Source of the DNA: Opisthorchis felineus
Lineage: Eukaryota; Platyhelminthes; Trematoda; Opisthorchiida; Opisthorchiidae
Length of the DNA: 64,000 bases
Assembly (NCBI GenBank): GCA_004794785.1
Contig: SJOL01003041.1
Coordinates: 1,486-65,485 of the forward strand
Reading direction: 5' to 3'
The position numbers and the translations under genes were made by a program. Each line of letters begins with the position of its first letter. The first letter of the stretch is position 1. Of this stretch, positions 48,235-59,225 are shown piece by piece. The notes beneath the pieces are model-generated. The model was not told where the DNA came from, ran no database searches, and saw nothing but the letters and a program-made list of their open reading frames with translations.

Positions 48235-48843
48235 TGGATCCGTCTGTCCGTTTTTGCATCGTCATGTTGAAAAAACCATTGTAAATGTATTCAGTACCGT
48301 GAACATGCCTTTACAAGTTTTCCTCATTGTGGGCCCTCGCTGTTCTAATTCCAGCCACTATAGAGTGTCCCTTCAGGCAAGATTGTATGGATTTATTCGG
48401 AAACGCAGTCTGGTCGTATTTTGATGGGACCGTTTCGGCAGTACGCCTGGAAACTGGTGGTGATCCAGGAAATCTAAAATATTAGCAAATCCTACTAAGA
48501 AGTGAACTGAATTCTTGAAGAAGACCTAAAGACGTCACTCTGAGGGTAAGGTACAGCCCACGTTACTCGCCAACAGAAGTAACTCTTAAATGTTTCCTGC
48601 TCAGATCTCCGTAGCATTTCAACGATCAGGCCATCGTAACCCATAGTTTGTTATCATTTACCAATTAATATGTGGTATAACGGCACAAGATAAGCTAGCT
48701 ATCCACCGTCGTTTTTCCTGTGTAGACTATTGGAACTAAGTTCGATCAAACGGGTAAAGCGTGCAAAATCCACGTCGATAATGCCTATTTGTCCCTACCC
48801 CCTAGGTAGACAGTGTTCCGATCGCCGCAAAAAAGCATTCATC

Positions 48844-48844
<1 letters not shown>

Positions 48845-48888
<44 letters not shown>
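48845..48888 (+). repeat. (AC)n microsatellite
   Basis: About 22 uninterrupted AC units followed by aaacac. Confidence 0.95.
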
Positions 48889-48892
<4 letters not shown>

Positions 48893-49734
48893 CGTATACT
48901 GGCACCAGTTACCAGCCTTGAAACAAGTTAGTCACAAGGGGTTTGGCTACGTTGGTGCTCATGTCCTACGACAAGCCACAACCTGGAGGTGCGCGCATGC
49001 CCCTACCACAGGGAAGCTTAGTAACTGTGGTTCGTCGTTTGTGTGAGGTGATTATGTGACTCCACACTAAATATGACGTCAATCTACTCCGAAAATACGG
49101 GGAACACCGCACACCCCTTTCGCCCTTTCTGGGAACCGCCAGCAGTGGGCATCTAAAGAATATCTGGGCTCATCCGAGCTCGGAAATCTCCAGTTAGTAG
49201 CTGAGGCCCATAGGACTCGGCAACGGAAGGCCGGTCAGCAGTGTGATTCACCCAGACTTGGACAGGATATAGGACTACTCCTTCAATCACTCGGTCCACA
49301 TCACGTGGTCACGTGTTAACTGGCTCCTGGAGTAACTTCTCAGTTGGAAAGAACAGTCCTGCAAGTGAAGATTCTCTGTGACATCTCTTCAACTAGTCCT
49401 TGAAAATACATAGCGATCAATCTAAACCAATAAAACCAACAGTAAGAAAGAGGAAAACCCTTCGACAGCCTAAATACCGGTTTCGTCCTTCTTCAGGCTC
49501 CTCAGATAGGCCTAGTCTCGAGTTTTCGTTATCCTGATTTCCTAGTTGAGAACTAAATCCAGTTAGTTTGTTCAACTGCTGCACTGTGTGCAGTCTGTGG
49601 ACAGTAGGTTGCACCGGGTTGAGCAGTGTTTACACAGAAACTCCTAGTGAGTCACGAGAGACGGGAAAACCCCCGAACCAACTTATGTGGTACTCTGAAG
49701 CATCATACTACACCTTTCAATTGTCCCAACAGAT
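48889..49734. other. No gene recognised
   Basis: Short frames only; nothing with splice or domain support. Confidence 0.3.
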
Positions 49735-49885
49735 TGCATCACGCTGATCACTCGTCAAGAAAATGTGCTTCGACATCTCGAATATCATGCCAGCTGAAAC
49801 ATGAGGCAGCCTTTGAACAGCACATTCAATTGAGGCGTATCATAGACGAGAGATCCAGCTGGGATTTCACTGAGACTCCCCATTA
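49735..49885 (-). repeat. Dispersed repeat R1, reverse copy
   Basis: On the minus strand: cagctggatctctcgtc, ctcaattgaatgtgctg, cctcatgtttcagctgg and gatattcgagat, the order of R1. Confidence 0.65.
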
Positions 49886-50504
49886 AGAATCTGATCTACA
49901 CACACATGGAGGTTGGTTCTTCAGCATTTGTCTTAACACCGAGCGACTGATAATGGTCATACGTAATCAAGCGTCAAACAGCTTGCGTTCAAATGATTTA
50001 CTTAATTTCTATCTCAACAGCTCAGTAGCTACATCACCTTTAAAGGGAGATCGCAGGTGAGCGCATCTATGGTTGATCGAAAATGCATACACCAGGTGTC
50101 CTCTTGAGCCCCATTCTGGACAGGTATAATTCGCCTTTTCATAGTACAGCGAAATGGTTACGGCACAGTCTTATGCCCACTGACAATTTCGTAGCGATAC
50201 ATACAGTGACTAGTATCAAACGCATTCAGTCCTAAGACTTACCAAATAAAACAATGATTTCTCTAGCTGTTTTGTCAACGTTAATTATCGAACCACATAA
50301 GCGAAGTCAGTCAGTTGAGTAATATTCAAATAGGCATCCCATTATCAAACTCCAAAGAATTACTCCTGTGCTATGCAATAGACGTAAAATTTCCGTTTAA
50401 TAGCACACTAGAAGATATGCCAGGTGGTATGACAATAGGATTTTCTCTGAACCATATTCTAGCCGATTTAGCTACGCCTAAGTGGAGAAAAAGGGTGCTC
50501 ATAC

Positions 50505-50640
50505 CTGTATAGACGTAATACACTACTCATAAGGTTGCTGAAAATGCTTCGACAGCCCACGACCGGTTTCGCCCTTCTTAAGGCTCATCAGGTAGGCGCA
50601 GTGCGCGAGTTTCCGTCAACCTTATGTTTTACTCATATCT
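50505..50640 (+). repeat. Dispersed repeat R1, 3' part
   Basis: Carries tgtatagacgtaatacacta, cataaggttgctgaaaatgc, cgacagcccacgaccgg and gctcatcaggtaggcgcagt, the 3' half of R1. It lacks the second arm of the inverted repeat found in the 43850 copy. Confidence 0.65.
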
Positions 50641-51682
50641 GCTCATACCTGTTCAGAATTGGGTGCAAGAGGACTGAGTAGATATCTGTGAAGTTTGCGC
50701 AAACCACGGAGGTGCCATGCAAGTGGCACCATCTGTTAATTTCCCTCAAAGATGAGGTAGCTATTGACTTGTTGAGTCGAAGATGCAGGTTGTTTGCTGC
50801 TCTACCACGTAGGACCTTTACCAGTCACCCGAATTAAGACAAATCCTGAAAGACTTTCTTATTCCAAGTGGCTTGCAGCTGTGAGAAATGACAATGTGAC
50901 GTAGACAGAGGCAACTCCAGAACTGTTTAAGAAACAGATTTCTCCACGCAGCTGAAGTTTGTAATCTTGTTCTTTATTTTAACGACCCGCCATTCAGTGA
51001 TTAAGATTCGCTGATTCAAACTAACAAATAGAAAAGAGGTAGGTTAGTTAGGGTTAGCTACACATGACTGTTTCGGCAGCTGGACAACAGAGTAACTTGA
51101 TCGATGTAGATCTATACGCTGCAAACAAATCAAAGCAGTTGTCTTGGCGAGTAGTCCTTTCCACGGTATCTTTTAAAACAGTACATAGTGCGCTTGCCAC
51201 GTGACTAAATTCAGAGGATCACAGTTGGTGAAATGTGGTGAGTAACTCATCGGCCCCCGATTGTGCATGCTGTCCACGATTTTTCCATATATTAGTTATA
51301 GACTAAAGCCCTTGAGTTTTAGCATTTCAAGTGATAAACTGTGCCACAGCCGTCATCTTTTGCCCGAATAAAACATCGGGAATTGGACCGACAGATTACG
51401 GTTTGGGTACTGGGTCCCAAAGAAAAAATGGTATTACGGTGTTGGCCGTTTGCAAGGCATTTTGGAAGACTGCAAGATACGAGCGTGCTTTTATACCGCA
51501 TTTCTGTGTAACACAAATACTGTCGAGTCGCTGGGACAAAAGAGTTCTAAAGAAATTTTGCAAAACTATTAGCACAGTGTGTATATTCTCCTACCTGAAA
51601 GCATAACTGGGTTGGAATGGGCAAATTTAACAACAAGTTGACTTTAAAACAGTGATCCACATTTAGTAACTTCAAAACGCAT
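50641..51682. other. Region downstream of model A
   Basis: A plus-strand frame at 51323-51606 (acceptor cttgagttttag) is open for 94 codons with several Cys, but has no confirmed partner. On the minus strand a possible poly(A) signal complement (tttatt) is near 50970, about 700 nt past the stop of model A. Confidence 0.2.
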
Positions 51683-54154
51683 TCAGTACAGCACGAGAGT
51701 ACTGCGTGGTTCTCCAATATCAAGTGGATAGAACGGAGCCGGATACATAGTGCGGAACCCATAAAGACGTTCCACGTATTCTGGGTGCAGAAAAAAGAAT
51801 GCAGCATCGTGACGTCTTGCCAGTTGCATATATGGTTCCAACACCCTCGGAGTGTTGCTCTTCACTTTGATTGTGACTGTTAGTGGGGAAGGCTGGGTTG
51901 GTCGAGTTTGCCTCTCCAGTTCTCTAGCCAAATCAGCAGTCTCCACGATGCGATTGACAGTAAGACGGGTGAGTATTTCCAGAAGGCGCCTTTCTCGAAC
52001 CAAATCGCGAAACTGTTCGATTAGCTGTTCTCGTCGAAACACATTCACCGTGTCACGGATCATCTGGCCGGTTTCCGAATCTCTTATTCGTTGACCCGCC
52101 TCGACTGCCTGATTGGTGATTCGTCGAACCAACAGCAGTACAATCACGAGGGGTAGAAAAACAATCTGTGGCGGAGCGGGAAGATAATGAAATAACAAAA
52201 TACAGCATCATCTCTTGAATCGTGATACGAAAATCAGTGAACCTGAAAATTAGACACCCTTCCACCTTATTACCAGACGTCATTTCTTTAACCAGACTAC
52301 CAAAACCCGGCTGTCCGGATCATGATAAGTTTGCGTTCAGCCTCCTCCTGATAGACGTTCAATCTCAGATTAGAAAATCACCATAAATTTTGTAATCATT
52401 ACCAGGCATCATTTTGGAGTTGAAAAGCTGGATTATAATGCACTGGCACAACCTTGTATTTAGTTTTGTCCACAGAGGCTCTAGTCCAACAGCCAGTCTA
52501 GGTCAAATTCTAATCAGGCCTCAGGGGTTTCGGGCAACAAAACAAATTTGAAGTTGGTGAAGCTTCTTCTGGGGTGTTTGCCCTTTTAGGCTCAGTCAAG
52601 GCGTGCAGAAGAAGACAAAGTGCGGTGTAGCTTGGTGGCTTGACCGAAGTTCAGCCGATGTGGTTTTGAATGTGATTTCATAAACTTTCGTATAATGGAA
52701 CGAGCAAAAGATGCGGCTGACGTTCGGGTAACCGTAATACCCTTGAGTCATAACATCCACATTGTACTGAAACAACGAATTTGGTTACGTTGCTGAAATC
52801 TCTGCTAAAATCTCCTGGCAGTGCTTGAAGCCTGTGATTTGGCAAATCAACATGACGAAACGGTCGCACAGTGTTTGACTTTCTAGAGCACAAAATGACT
52901 GACCAGGATCGATCTCTGATCGTTTGGTACAACCTACAGAAGCGTAACTTACAGTTTTCAGGACGCCGCAAGTCACCACAGTAGCAGATACAACTTCGCG
53001 GTGAATTACACTGGGTTGACGTGCTCGCTGTTGGATTTGCATCCACGTTGAAGGTTGACTGAGTCCATAGAAAAGAACTGCCATTAAGGCGAACCCCAAA
53101 AGTCCTAATAGCATAGAGATAAATAACATGAGCGACACCTCATTGTCTGTGAATCCCAGGTAGACGAGGTCCTAAAAGGGAGAGAGGGGCAGGAGGCAGT
53201 ATGTCAAATTTTATCAAAGCTAATTAATTGTCCTCTAGGTTAAATATAAAACATTTTAAAAAGTTCTGACTGGTGTGCGCACAATACAGTCTGCTGACGC
53301 AACTTAATTTGCCCATACAACAATACGATATATATATATATATGAACACAAACCCCTGGGACATTAAAACTTACGATTATGACAGTTCAGCAGGTCGTGG
53401 AGGACTGCTGAGTAGTAGGTTGAGTTGAAATGTGTTTTAACATCAGTCGAAAAGCCAATTACTGTGCAGTTTCCGATGCCCCAGGGTCATCATTCGTGAA
53501 AGGACGTAGCAATATAGGGACAGCACAGACAGAGCGAAGAATAGACTTGAATAATAGGCGCGTGTCGCGAAGGAAGTTTATAACTTGGACATTTGATACT
53601 TTCCGTACGATATCCTGGGAACCTTGAAACATTTAGCAAGAAGAGGGACTTATGAGACAAAAACAGTTTTCATCAAGGTGCATTTGAGAATATCTAGGAA
53701 TTTTACGCTTCTGAATGGGACAGCCGCTCTCTAACGAGGCAGGCGGAAACCTAGAGACCACATGTACTGTCTTTCAAACACATATGCCTACCAATGTTAC
53801 ACCCCACCACCAAAGTCATTGTTCTCTCTCACTCTGACATCACTTTTGATTGAACCGAAAAGTTTTCACCACAGTTGTATCAGTTGATGTGTTGGTATAA
53901 TTGGACGTGATTGTTTAGAGTATACTCGCACACAAGCTGAGTCCGTTACCTCACTCACTCAGTAAGACAAGTTCACTTTCGACTGAGCACATAATTCCAG
54001 GTTTGCAAATGTGCCTACGGAACGCACTAGTCAATGTGAACAATCACCTGTAGAGACAAACAAGTACCTTTACGATGAGATCCCAGTAAACTCGGCCACC
54101 TTGAGCCTCTTTCTCTCTTACATCGAGCTTTAGTCGGATTTTCCAAACGGCCAT
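51683..54154 (-). CDS. Model A: two-pass membrane protein, 262 aa, three exons
   Basis: Exons 54154-54068 (29 codons), 53171-52953 (73 codons) and 52165-51683 (160 codons plus stop) join without gaps in phase 0. Donors are AAG|GTACTT and ACT|GTAAGT; acceptors are ctctctcccttttag and cttcccgctccgccacag, both with long pyrimidine tracts. The protein starts MAVWKIRLKLDVREKEAQGG. A membrane segment follows (VSLMLFISMLLGLLGFALMA, residues about 41-66), then a second spanning the exon 2/3 junction (about 91-114, ending IVFLPLVIVLLLV). Next is a charged helical region (RREQLIEQFRDLVRERRLLE, about 145-185), a more ordered C-terminal part and the end PLDIGEPRSTLVLY. Exon 3 lies in the longest open frame of the window. 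Helices rich in Arg and Glu suggest a cytoplasmic tail. No family is recognised. Confidence 0.6.
53325..53343. repeat. Short TA microsatellite in intron 1 of model A
   Basis: About eight TA units. Confidence 0.85.
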
Positions 54155-54167
54155 ATTTATAGCTTCG

Positions 54168-54169
<2 letters not shown>

Positions 54170-54196
<27 letters not shown>
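54170..54196. repeat. (GT)n microsatellite just upstream of the model A start
   Basis: About 13 GT units, read as CA on the minus strand, end 16 nt before the ATG at 54154; ctataaat sits between. This would fall in the 5' leader or core promoter of model A, so its length could influence expression. Confidence 0.85.
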
Positions 54197-54201
<5 letters not shown>

Positions 54202-55761
54202 TTTGTGTTCCTACGCAAGCAACATGTGTAGTTTTTCCGAACTTTCCATCGGACGGTGTGACATGTTCTGTTTTTCAATTAAGGGTGAGATAAAAGAATA
54301 GGAACCAGGTTTCAAGCTTTGGACTCAACCTCCTATCGGGAGCCCACAAATTCCAATGAGTGTGTAAAATTTGCTTCAATTTTAAGAAATTTTTGCCTTG
54401 TTTCAGACACTTACAACTATAACGTATCACTACTAGCAAGATTTCCGTGTGCGAAAGTTTATCCACTCTGATTTGTGAAGCAGGCTGATCGAAAAACGTC
54501 GCCACCAATAAAGATAACCAACCAGTGAGTTTGGTCCCGTGGCCAGACAACCTTATCACTTCAATTGGTGCTAGATGATTACAGTACGCGTGCAGTAGCC
54601 CACCATGTCTTTTTGTACGAAGAAAGTCCTATTCCTGAAGACCATCATATGAACTGTGTTTTGACGACGCTGCGCAAAAAATTCCGTGTTCTTTGTACTG
54701 GACAGCCGTCCAAGCAACTGGGCGTGGGGACCATGAAATTTTAAATGAATCTGAAAAAATCCCGAGTGCTTATCCAGATCGTTTATACCTTCTCACGAGA
54801 GAGCCTGGTTCTTCAGTCTGTAGAAAATGACGCACAATTTTAATTTGCTGCAATGATAATTTGAAATATGGGGTTCGTGCTCCATCTCATAAGTGGGACT
54901 ATTCAGAGTTCGTGGCAAGTGCACCGCGTATCATGGAAAACCTCAGGTTTACTACAGCGTGAAAGAAGACATACGCAAAATGGTTTACTTTGTGTAATTT
55001 ATCTAATTTGTTTTACACGAGATCAAACTACTGTCTGCCTTGTTTAGGTCGCGTGACCATCTGACCTGAGGAAAGGTCACAGGACGAAACAAAAGTGATT
55101 GGAATGAAAACTCAGAAAACGCTGTAGACATCCATTATTACTGGAAATTTTAAACATCAATCACACCCTAAACTTGAGTGTTTCAACATAGGTTGAACGA
55201 GTGTGCGGCCTATTTGCAGCCTTCTGAGGAGACTCTATCCGTGGCGTAAATACGAACTTGTAAACGTGTCCATGTGAGCCTTAGCTGGTACAAAGAGTAG
55301 AATCAATAGTAAAAATAACCTACCTATCTTTGGGCAGGTTAGTTGCATTCACTTTTAATCTGGTTCCGTCTAGATTGCGATGTAGAAGTGGATTTATTCC
55401 TAATCACACAGACCCATACTTGTCATCAAAACTGTCCAAACTGGGCTTCTTTTGCCAAACACTGGTTTCGCACAATGAGTTATGCAAGTGCCTGATGGTG
55501 GACGTTCACTTAGCGTGAAGATTCGTCCCTGGGACGTCTCAGAGAGACGCCGCTTTGGTACACTGGTCGTGTTGGTGTGTCTACTGAGTGAATGTAACCG
55601 ATTTCGCACATCTGTTGAGGTCATAACGGCGTCAACCGACGCACGATCAGATGGACTTCAGATTCGAAGTCAACCGACCCTTTCACTCACAAGTTAGAAG
55701 TAATATGTCTGCTATCTTTCGTCGTCTACCTGTACCGCCCTTTCGGTGCCCAGCCACCATC
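54197..55761. other. Upstream region of model A, no confirmed gene
   Basis: A plus-strand frame after an acceptor at 55341 (ctatctttgggcag) reads LVAFTFNLVPSRLRCRSGFI for about 60 codons. An overlapping plus frame (55482-55697) and a minus frame (55400-55624) conflict with it, so none is called. Confidence 0.2.
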
Positions 55762-55905
55762 CTGCCGAAGGAAGCACGAGGACTGAGAGACTGCCATGTT
55801 GCTCAAGTCTAGACAGAAGCAGTCGAGACACCGAGGGTGGGTTCAAACCGTAGACATTCCGGTCAGTAAATCCGCGCTCTAACTGCTCAGCCGTCTCGAG
55901 TCCAT
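55762..55905 (-). repeat. tRNA-derived SINE
   Basis: The minus strand carries gacggctgagcagttagagc (A box) and acggtttgaacccacc (B box), then the shared body (aacatggcagtctctcagtc, gtgcttccttcgg). Same family as 45690-45850, more diverged. Confidence 0.75.
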
Positions 55906-56002
55906 ACGTTCCTCTTAGAAAATATTCTGCGATTTGGAGGAACTTTTATCCAACTGTGATACTCGAAACTGAATGGGGGGATGGGTGACGAGGGGGAATG
56001 GG

Positions 56003-56030
56003 GATATATATATATATATANTATATATAT
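56003..56030. repeat. TA microsatellite containing an unresolved base
   Basis: A (TA)n run is interrupted by an N at 56021. The N probably marks uncertain repeat length in the assembly. Confidence 0.9.
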
Positions 56031-56773
56031 ACTACATTCTAATATATGTATGTATATGTATACACATGTGGACGTATATACGATTATCACTGTATCCAAT
56101 GTTCCTTTAGATCTTGACAACGCTTATGTTCGTGGGTTTATGAATCATCTTTGCGTCATGCTACCATAACAACCTTGCATTAATTTCAGGAACTTTTCTG
56201 ACGATTTAAGTGTGACGCACTTGAATTGGCTGGGTGGGGAGTTCTGAGAGAAGGTTTCATTTCTATGAAAGATTCCATCTGGGTATTTCCCTTATTTATT
56301 CCTAGACTCCATGGTGTTGCATTGTGTCTCTGTCTGCTTGAAAAGTGTTGTGTTTAGCTATCTTTGTAGCTACCTTTGTAGCTATCTCTGGTAGCAAAGA
56401 GTCTGGTCTGCTTGCATGTGAATCTAGATTAGTAGCTATAGATGACAAAGCTATGATGGGGACGTCCAGGAATGTTCGTTTCCCGTCATTTTTCTTGTCA
56501 TTCGTGAGTTAAATGTCAGCACACCCGTTGTTCATCGACTGGTTTGCTCACTTCAACCGAACCGCTTTGATTATGAAAAAAGTGTCTTTTGTGTAGCAGA
56601 TCTATAGTTTGGAATTTATGTGTGAAACCACAATTCGCTCTACCATTTACATCGCAATTTCCGCGAAGCACCTTAGGAAAAGAGATAGCAATAATGCTCC
56701 CCAAAGCTGTACATAATATTCTTAGTTTGTTATCCTGTGGATCGTCCAACTGTAATACCCTTTTGATGCCTAG

Positions 56774-57114
56774 TTGGCATGCCACTCGAAGGAAGAACTG
56801 CGGAAGAATTAATTAGTTCAAATAAAGCGGTAGACGTGATCGACTCAGGTCAACTCCCATGTTTTGAAGGCTTGATCAAATATTACTCGTTGCCTCCACC
56901 GACTAGACGTAATACTGTCATAGCATCAGTAACCCTATCCACGGTAAACGAAACTGTAGAAGCAGGGACCCCTGTACCATCTAGTCACGGTTTACAGGTG
57001 ACTGATTTGGATGAGGCTGTTAGTCTACTTTTTCCGTTTGAAAGCTCACATAAAAGTATGGTTGACAAGTGGTCAAAAATGGGTTTGACTGAACTCTGCT
57101 ACTCTACAGTATAG
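56774..57114 (+). CDS. Candidate terminal exon, unidentified
   Basis: An acceptor (acccttttgatgcctag, phase 1) opens a plus frame of 112 codons ending at TAG (57112-57114). It reads MPLEGRTAEELISSNKAVDV, then IKYYSLPPPTRRNTVIASVT and DLDEAVSLLFPFESSHKSMV. The composition is ordinary for a soluble protein with one Pro-rich spot. Other plus and minus frames overlap its left end. No AATAAA is seen nearby and no upstream exon was confirmed. Confidence 0.3.
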
Positions 57115-59084
57115 TTGATCTAAATGCCGTCCGATTACTGCACAATTTTAGGTTTTGGATTTCTAATTCGGGGATTGGACGAGCTGTATTGTAGACAACC
57201 GAAGCTTGAGGTTAACACCAACTTGCTCTGATCTTGTGAGCACCACTGTACAGCGAAAGGGACACTGCTTGCTAGTCATCTATTGTCCTTGCTTAAATCA
57301 GCCTTCAGTTATGTCCTCTGAGGTGAGTTTGAGTGCGAAAGACAGGCATGCTGACAAGGCAACCTTGAAAGTTTGAGCTGGGCCTCCCTGCTTATTTCTC
57401 CTGTCAAGTGAAAACCAATCCAAGTGTTGTAACCCGTTTTGGCGTGTTTCGCTGTAACTTAATTTCTTCCTAGTATTCCTAGTTTAAACCGCAACCAGAG
57501 CTTGTCTAGCAGCAACGCAAAAGGGTGTCGATGCTCTGAAAGTACAAGTCATCCACGTGGAATAGAACGAGGGTGGCTACAATTGTAACTTCTGGTCCTC
57601 CTCTTTGGCTATGTTTATGTTGCACAGAGACTGAAGGCGGGTTCTTCACATTTTTCTTCATTCATCAAATCGCATTATTCGTAGATCAGTAATTCGTCAC
57701 ATTTTTGTCAACTAGGTGTAATAAAGAAGCATTTCGCGTTTCTCCCCTTGACTCATGCTGTTATCATGAACAGCTTTGAGGGAAACTGCTTCCTGCCGGA
57801 TCCTTAGGGAAAGCTGGCACTTCGCTGTCGCGTCCTGACTATGTATGTAGGTCACTGATGCATGTCGATCGATGGGTCAGTGAGGTTGCACGGTTTACGC
57901 CAACTAAGTCTGCCCATGCGCGCCCACTGCCTGAGTAATGTTCCGCTCGTCCACCTCTAACACATCCCTGAGACGACCAGATCAACCATACAACCCTGAT
58001 TGCTGATGCGTTGTCCTGCCGGGGGCCTGTCACACCCACAAACCCGAGGAGAGTGAGGTCCATTGGTTTCCGTACGATGGTGAGTGAGGGTACGTGTGCA
58101 CACGCGTGCGAAGAACCGTCGCGTGGATCGGATGGCCGCAAAACTGAGCAAAATACTCGGGTTTTGAGGATACGGTGGTCACGGCGGGCCCAATCATGAA
58201 TAATTATCAAGAGGGTGTTTGTTGTCTAACCTCATCTGTTCCACAGTATAGCTGGTGATGATCATGCCAAAGCAATTCTGCTCACGGGACAGTCTGTTTA
58301 TTAGGAATTGAACGGTAGACTAATCGCGGGCAGCACTGAACCAACAACTCACAGGTTGTACCATACGTTAACAGTTCAGACTATCTACCATCACGGCAGA
58401 ACACTTGGTCGAATGCGGTTTTAGGGCTAGTAACAGTTCACTTTACTAGGATATCTTTCCACTAACTAAAGGGAAGATGGTCACATCCCTGGTTGACCTT
58501 GACCTTGATTGACAACTATTGTAATAGACAGAAAATATTTTTAAGCAGTATCACCACCATGCTATATCTGATCAAAATTTATAATTTCGCAAACAACTTA
58601 ATGGAAACATACAGCCAAAGCTCAGAGCATCCGGTTTCTGTGTCTTCTCACAAATCTCATTGGACTTTTCCGTAATTTTCTGGAGAGTTATCCAAGCATC
58701 CGTGTTCAGAATGCTGCTTTTTGGGCACAGACACACCGAAAAGCTAGTTTAACCACATCTAACCCAAGCCATAAAGATGTCCACTGCAAAAATTCCAACA
58801 ACTCACCGCAACCAATTCCAAGGCATCTTGTTGTGCTTCAAGGTAGGATTCATCTGGTTTGAGTCGGTCCAAAATATCTTTCAAGACAGGAGCCTTGCCA
58901 AAATCCTCTTCAGGTTGCCAGGATGCAGCCGTAGGAAGCAGAACGAGCTTCTTCGTAGCGCTTATAGGCTTTTATGTAGCAAAAAAGTGCATTCAGAACA
59001 GGCTCAACATATACTTCATGAGTCGCATAATTAAAGATCTGGCAATAATAAAATAATGATAATTTTTTGGCTGCAACACACCTT
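57115..59084. other. No confirmed gene; GC-rich block at 57840-58210
   Basis: The block at 57840-58210 is clearly richer in GC than its surroundings and has a 123-codon minus frame, which mostly reflects that composition. It may be part of a repeat. The rest is AT-rich with short frames. Confidence 0.25.
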
Positions 59085-59225
59085 CGGTGCCTAGATGTCG
59101 TGCCAACTGAAGGAACACCAAGGCTGAGATGCTGCCAGGTTGCCCAGTCTCATGTAGGAGCAATCGAGTTGCTGCGGTTGGGTTCAAACCACGGGACTTC
59201 CGGTCAGTAGGTTCGCGACTGAGGC
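59085..59225 (-). repeat. tRNA-derived SINE
   Basis: On the minus strand: ctgaccggaagtcccgtgg, then a B box gtttgaacccaaccg, then the body (ggcaacctggcagcatctca, ttggtgttccttcag). The A box end is degraded. Confidence 0.7.

Noticed and set aside
48845..48888. Direct-repeat array suggestive of CRISPR
   Set aside because: It is a dinucleotide microsatellite without spacers in a eukaryotic sequence.
50315..50506. 64-codon plus-strand frame between an acceptor and GTATAG
   Set aside because: The apparent donor is the beginning of an R1 repeat copy, so the exon boundary is probably accidental.
57839..58210. 123-codon minus frame
   Set aside because: Its openness is explained by locally high GC; overlapping frames on both strands and no domain.
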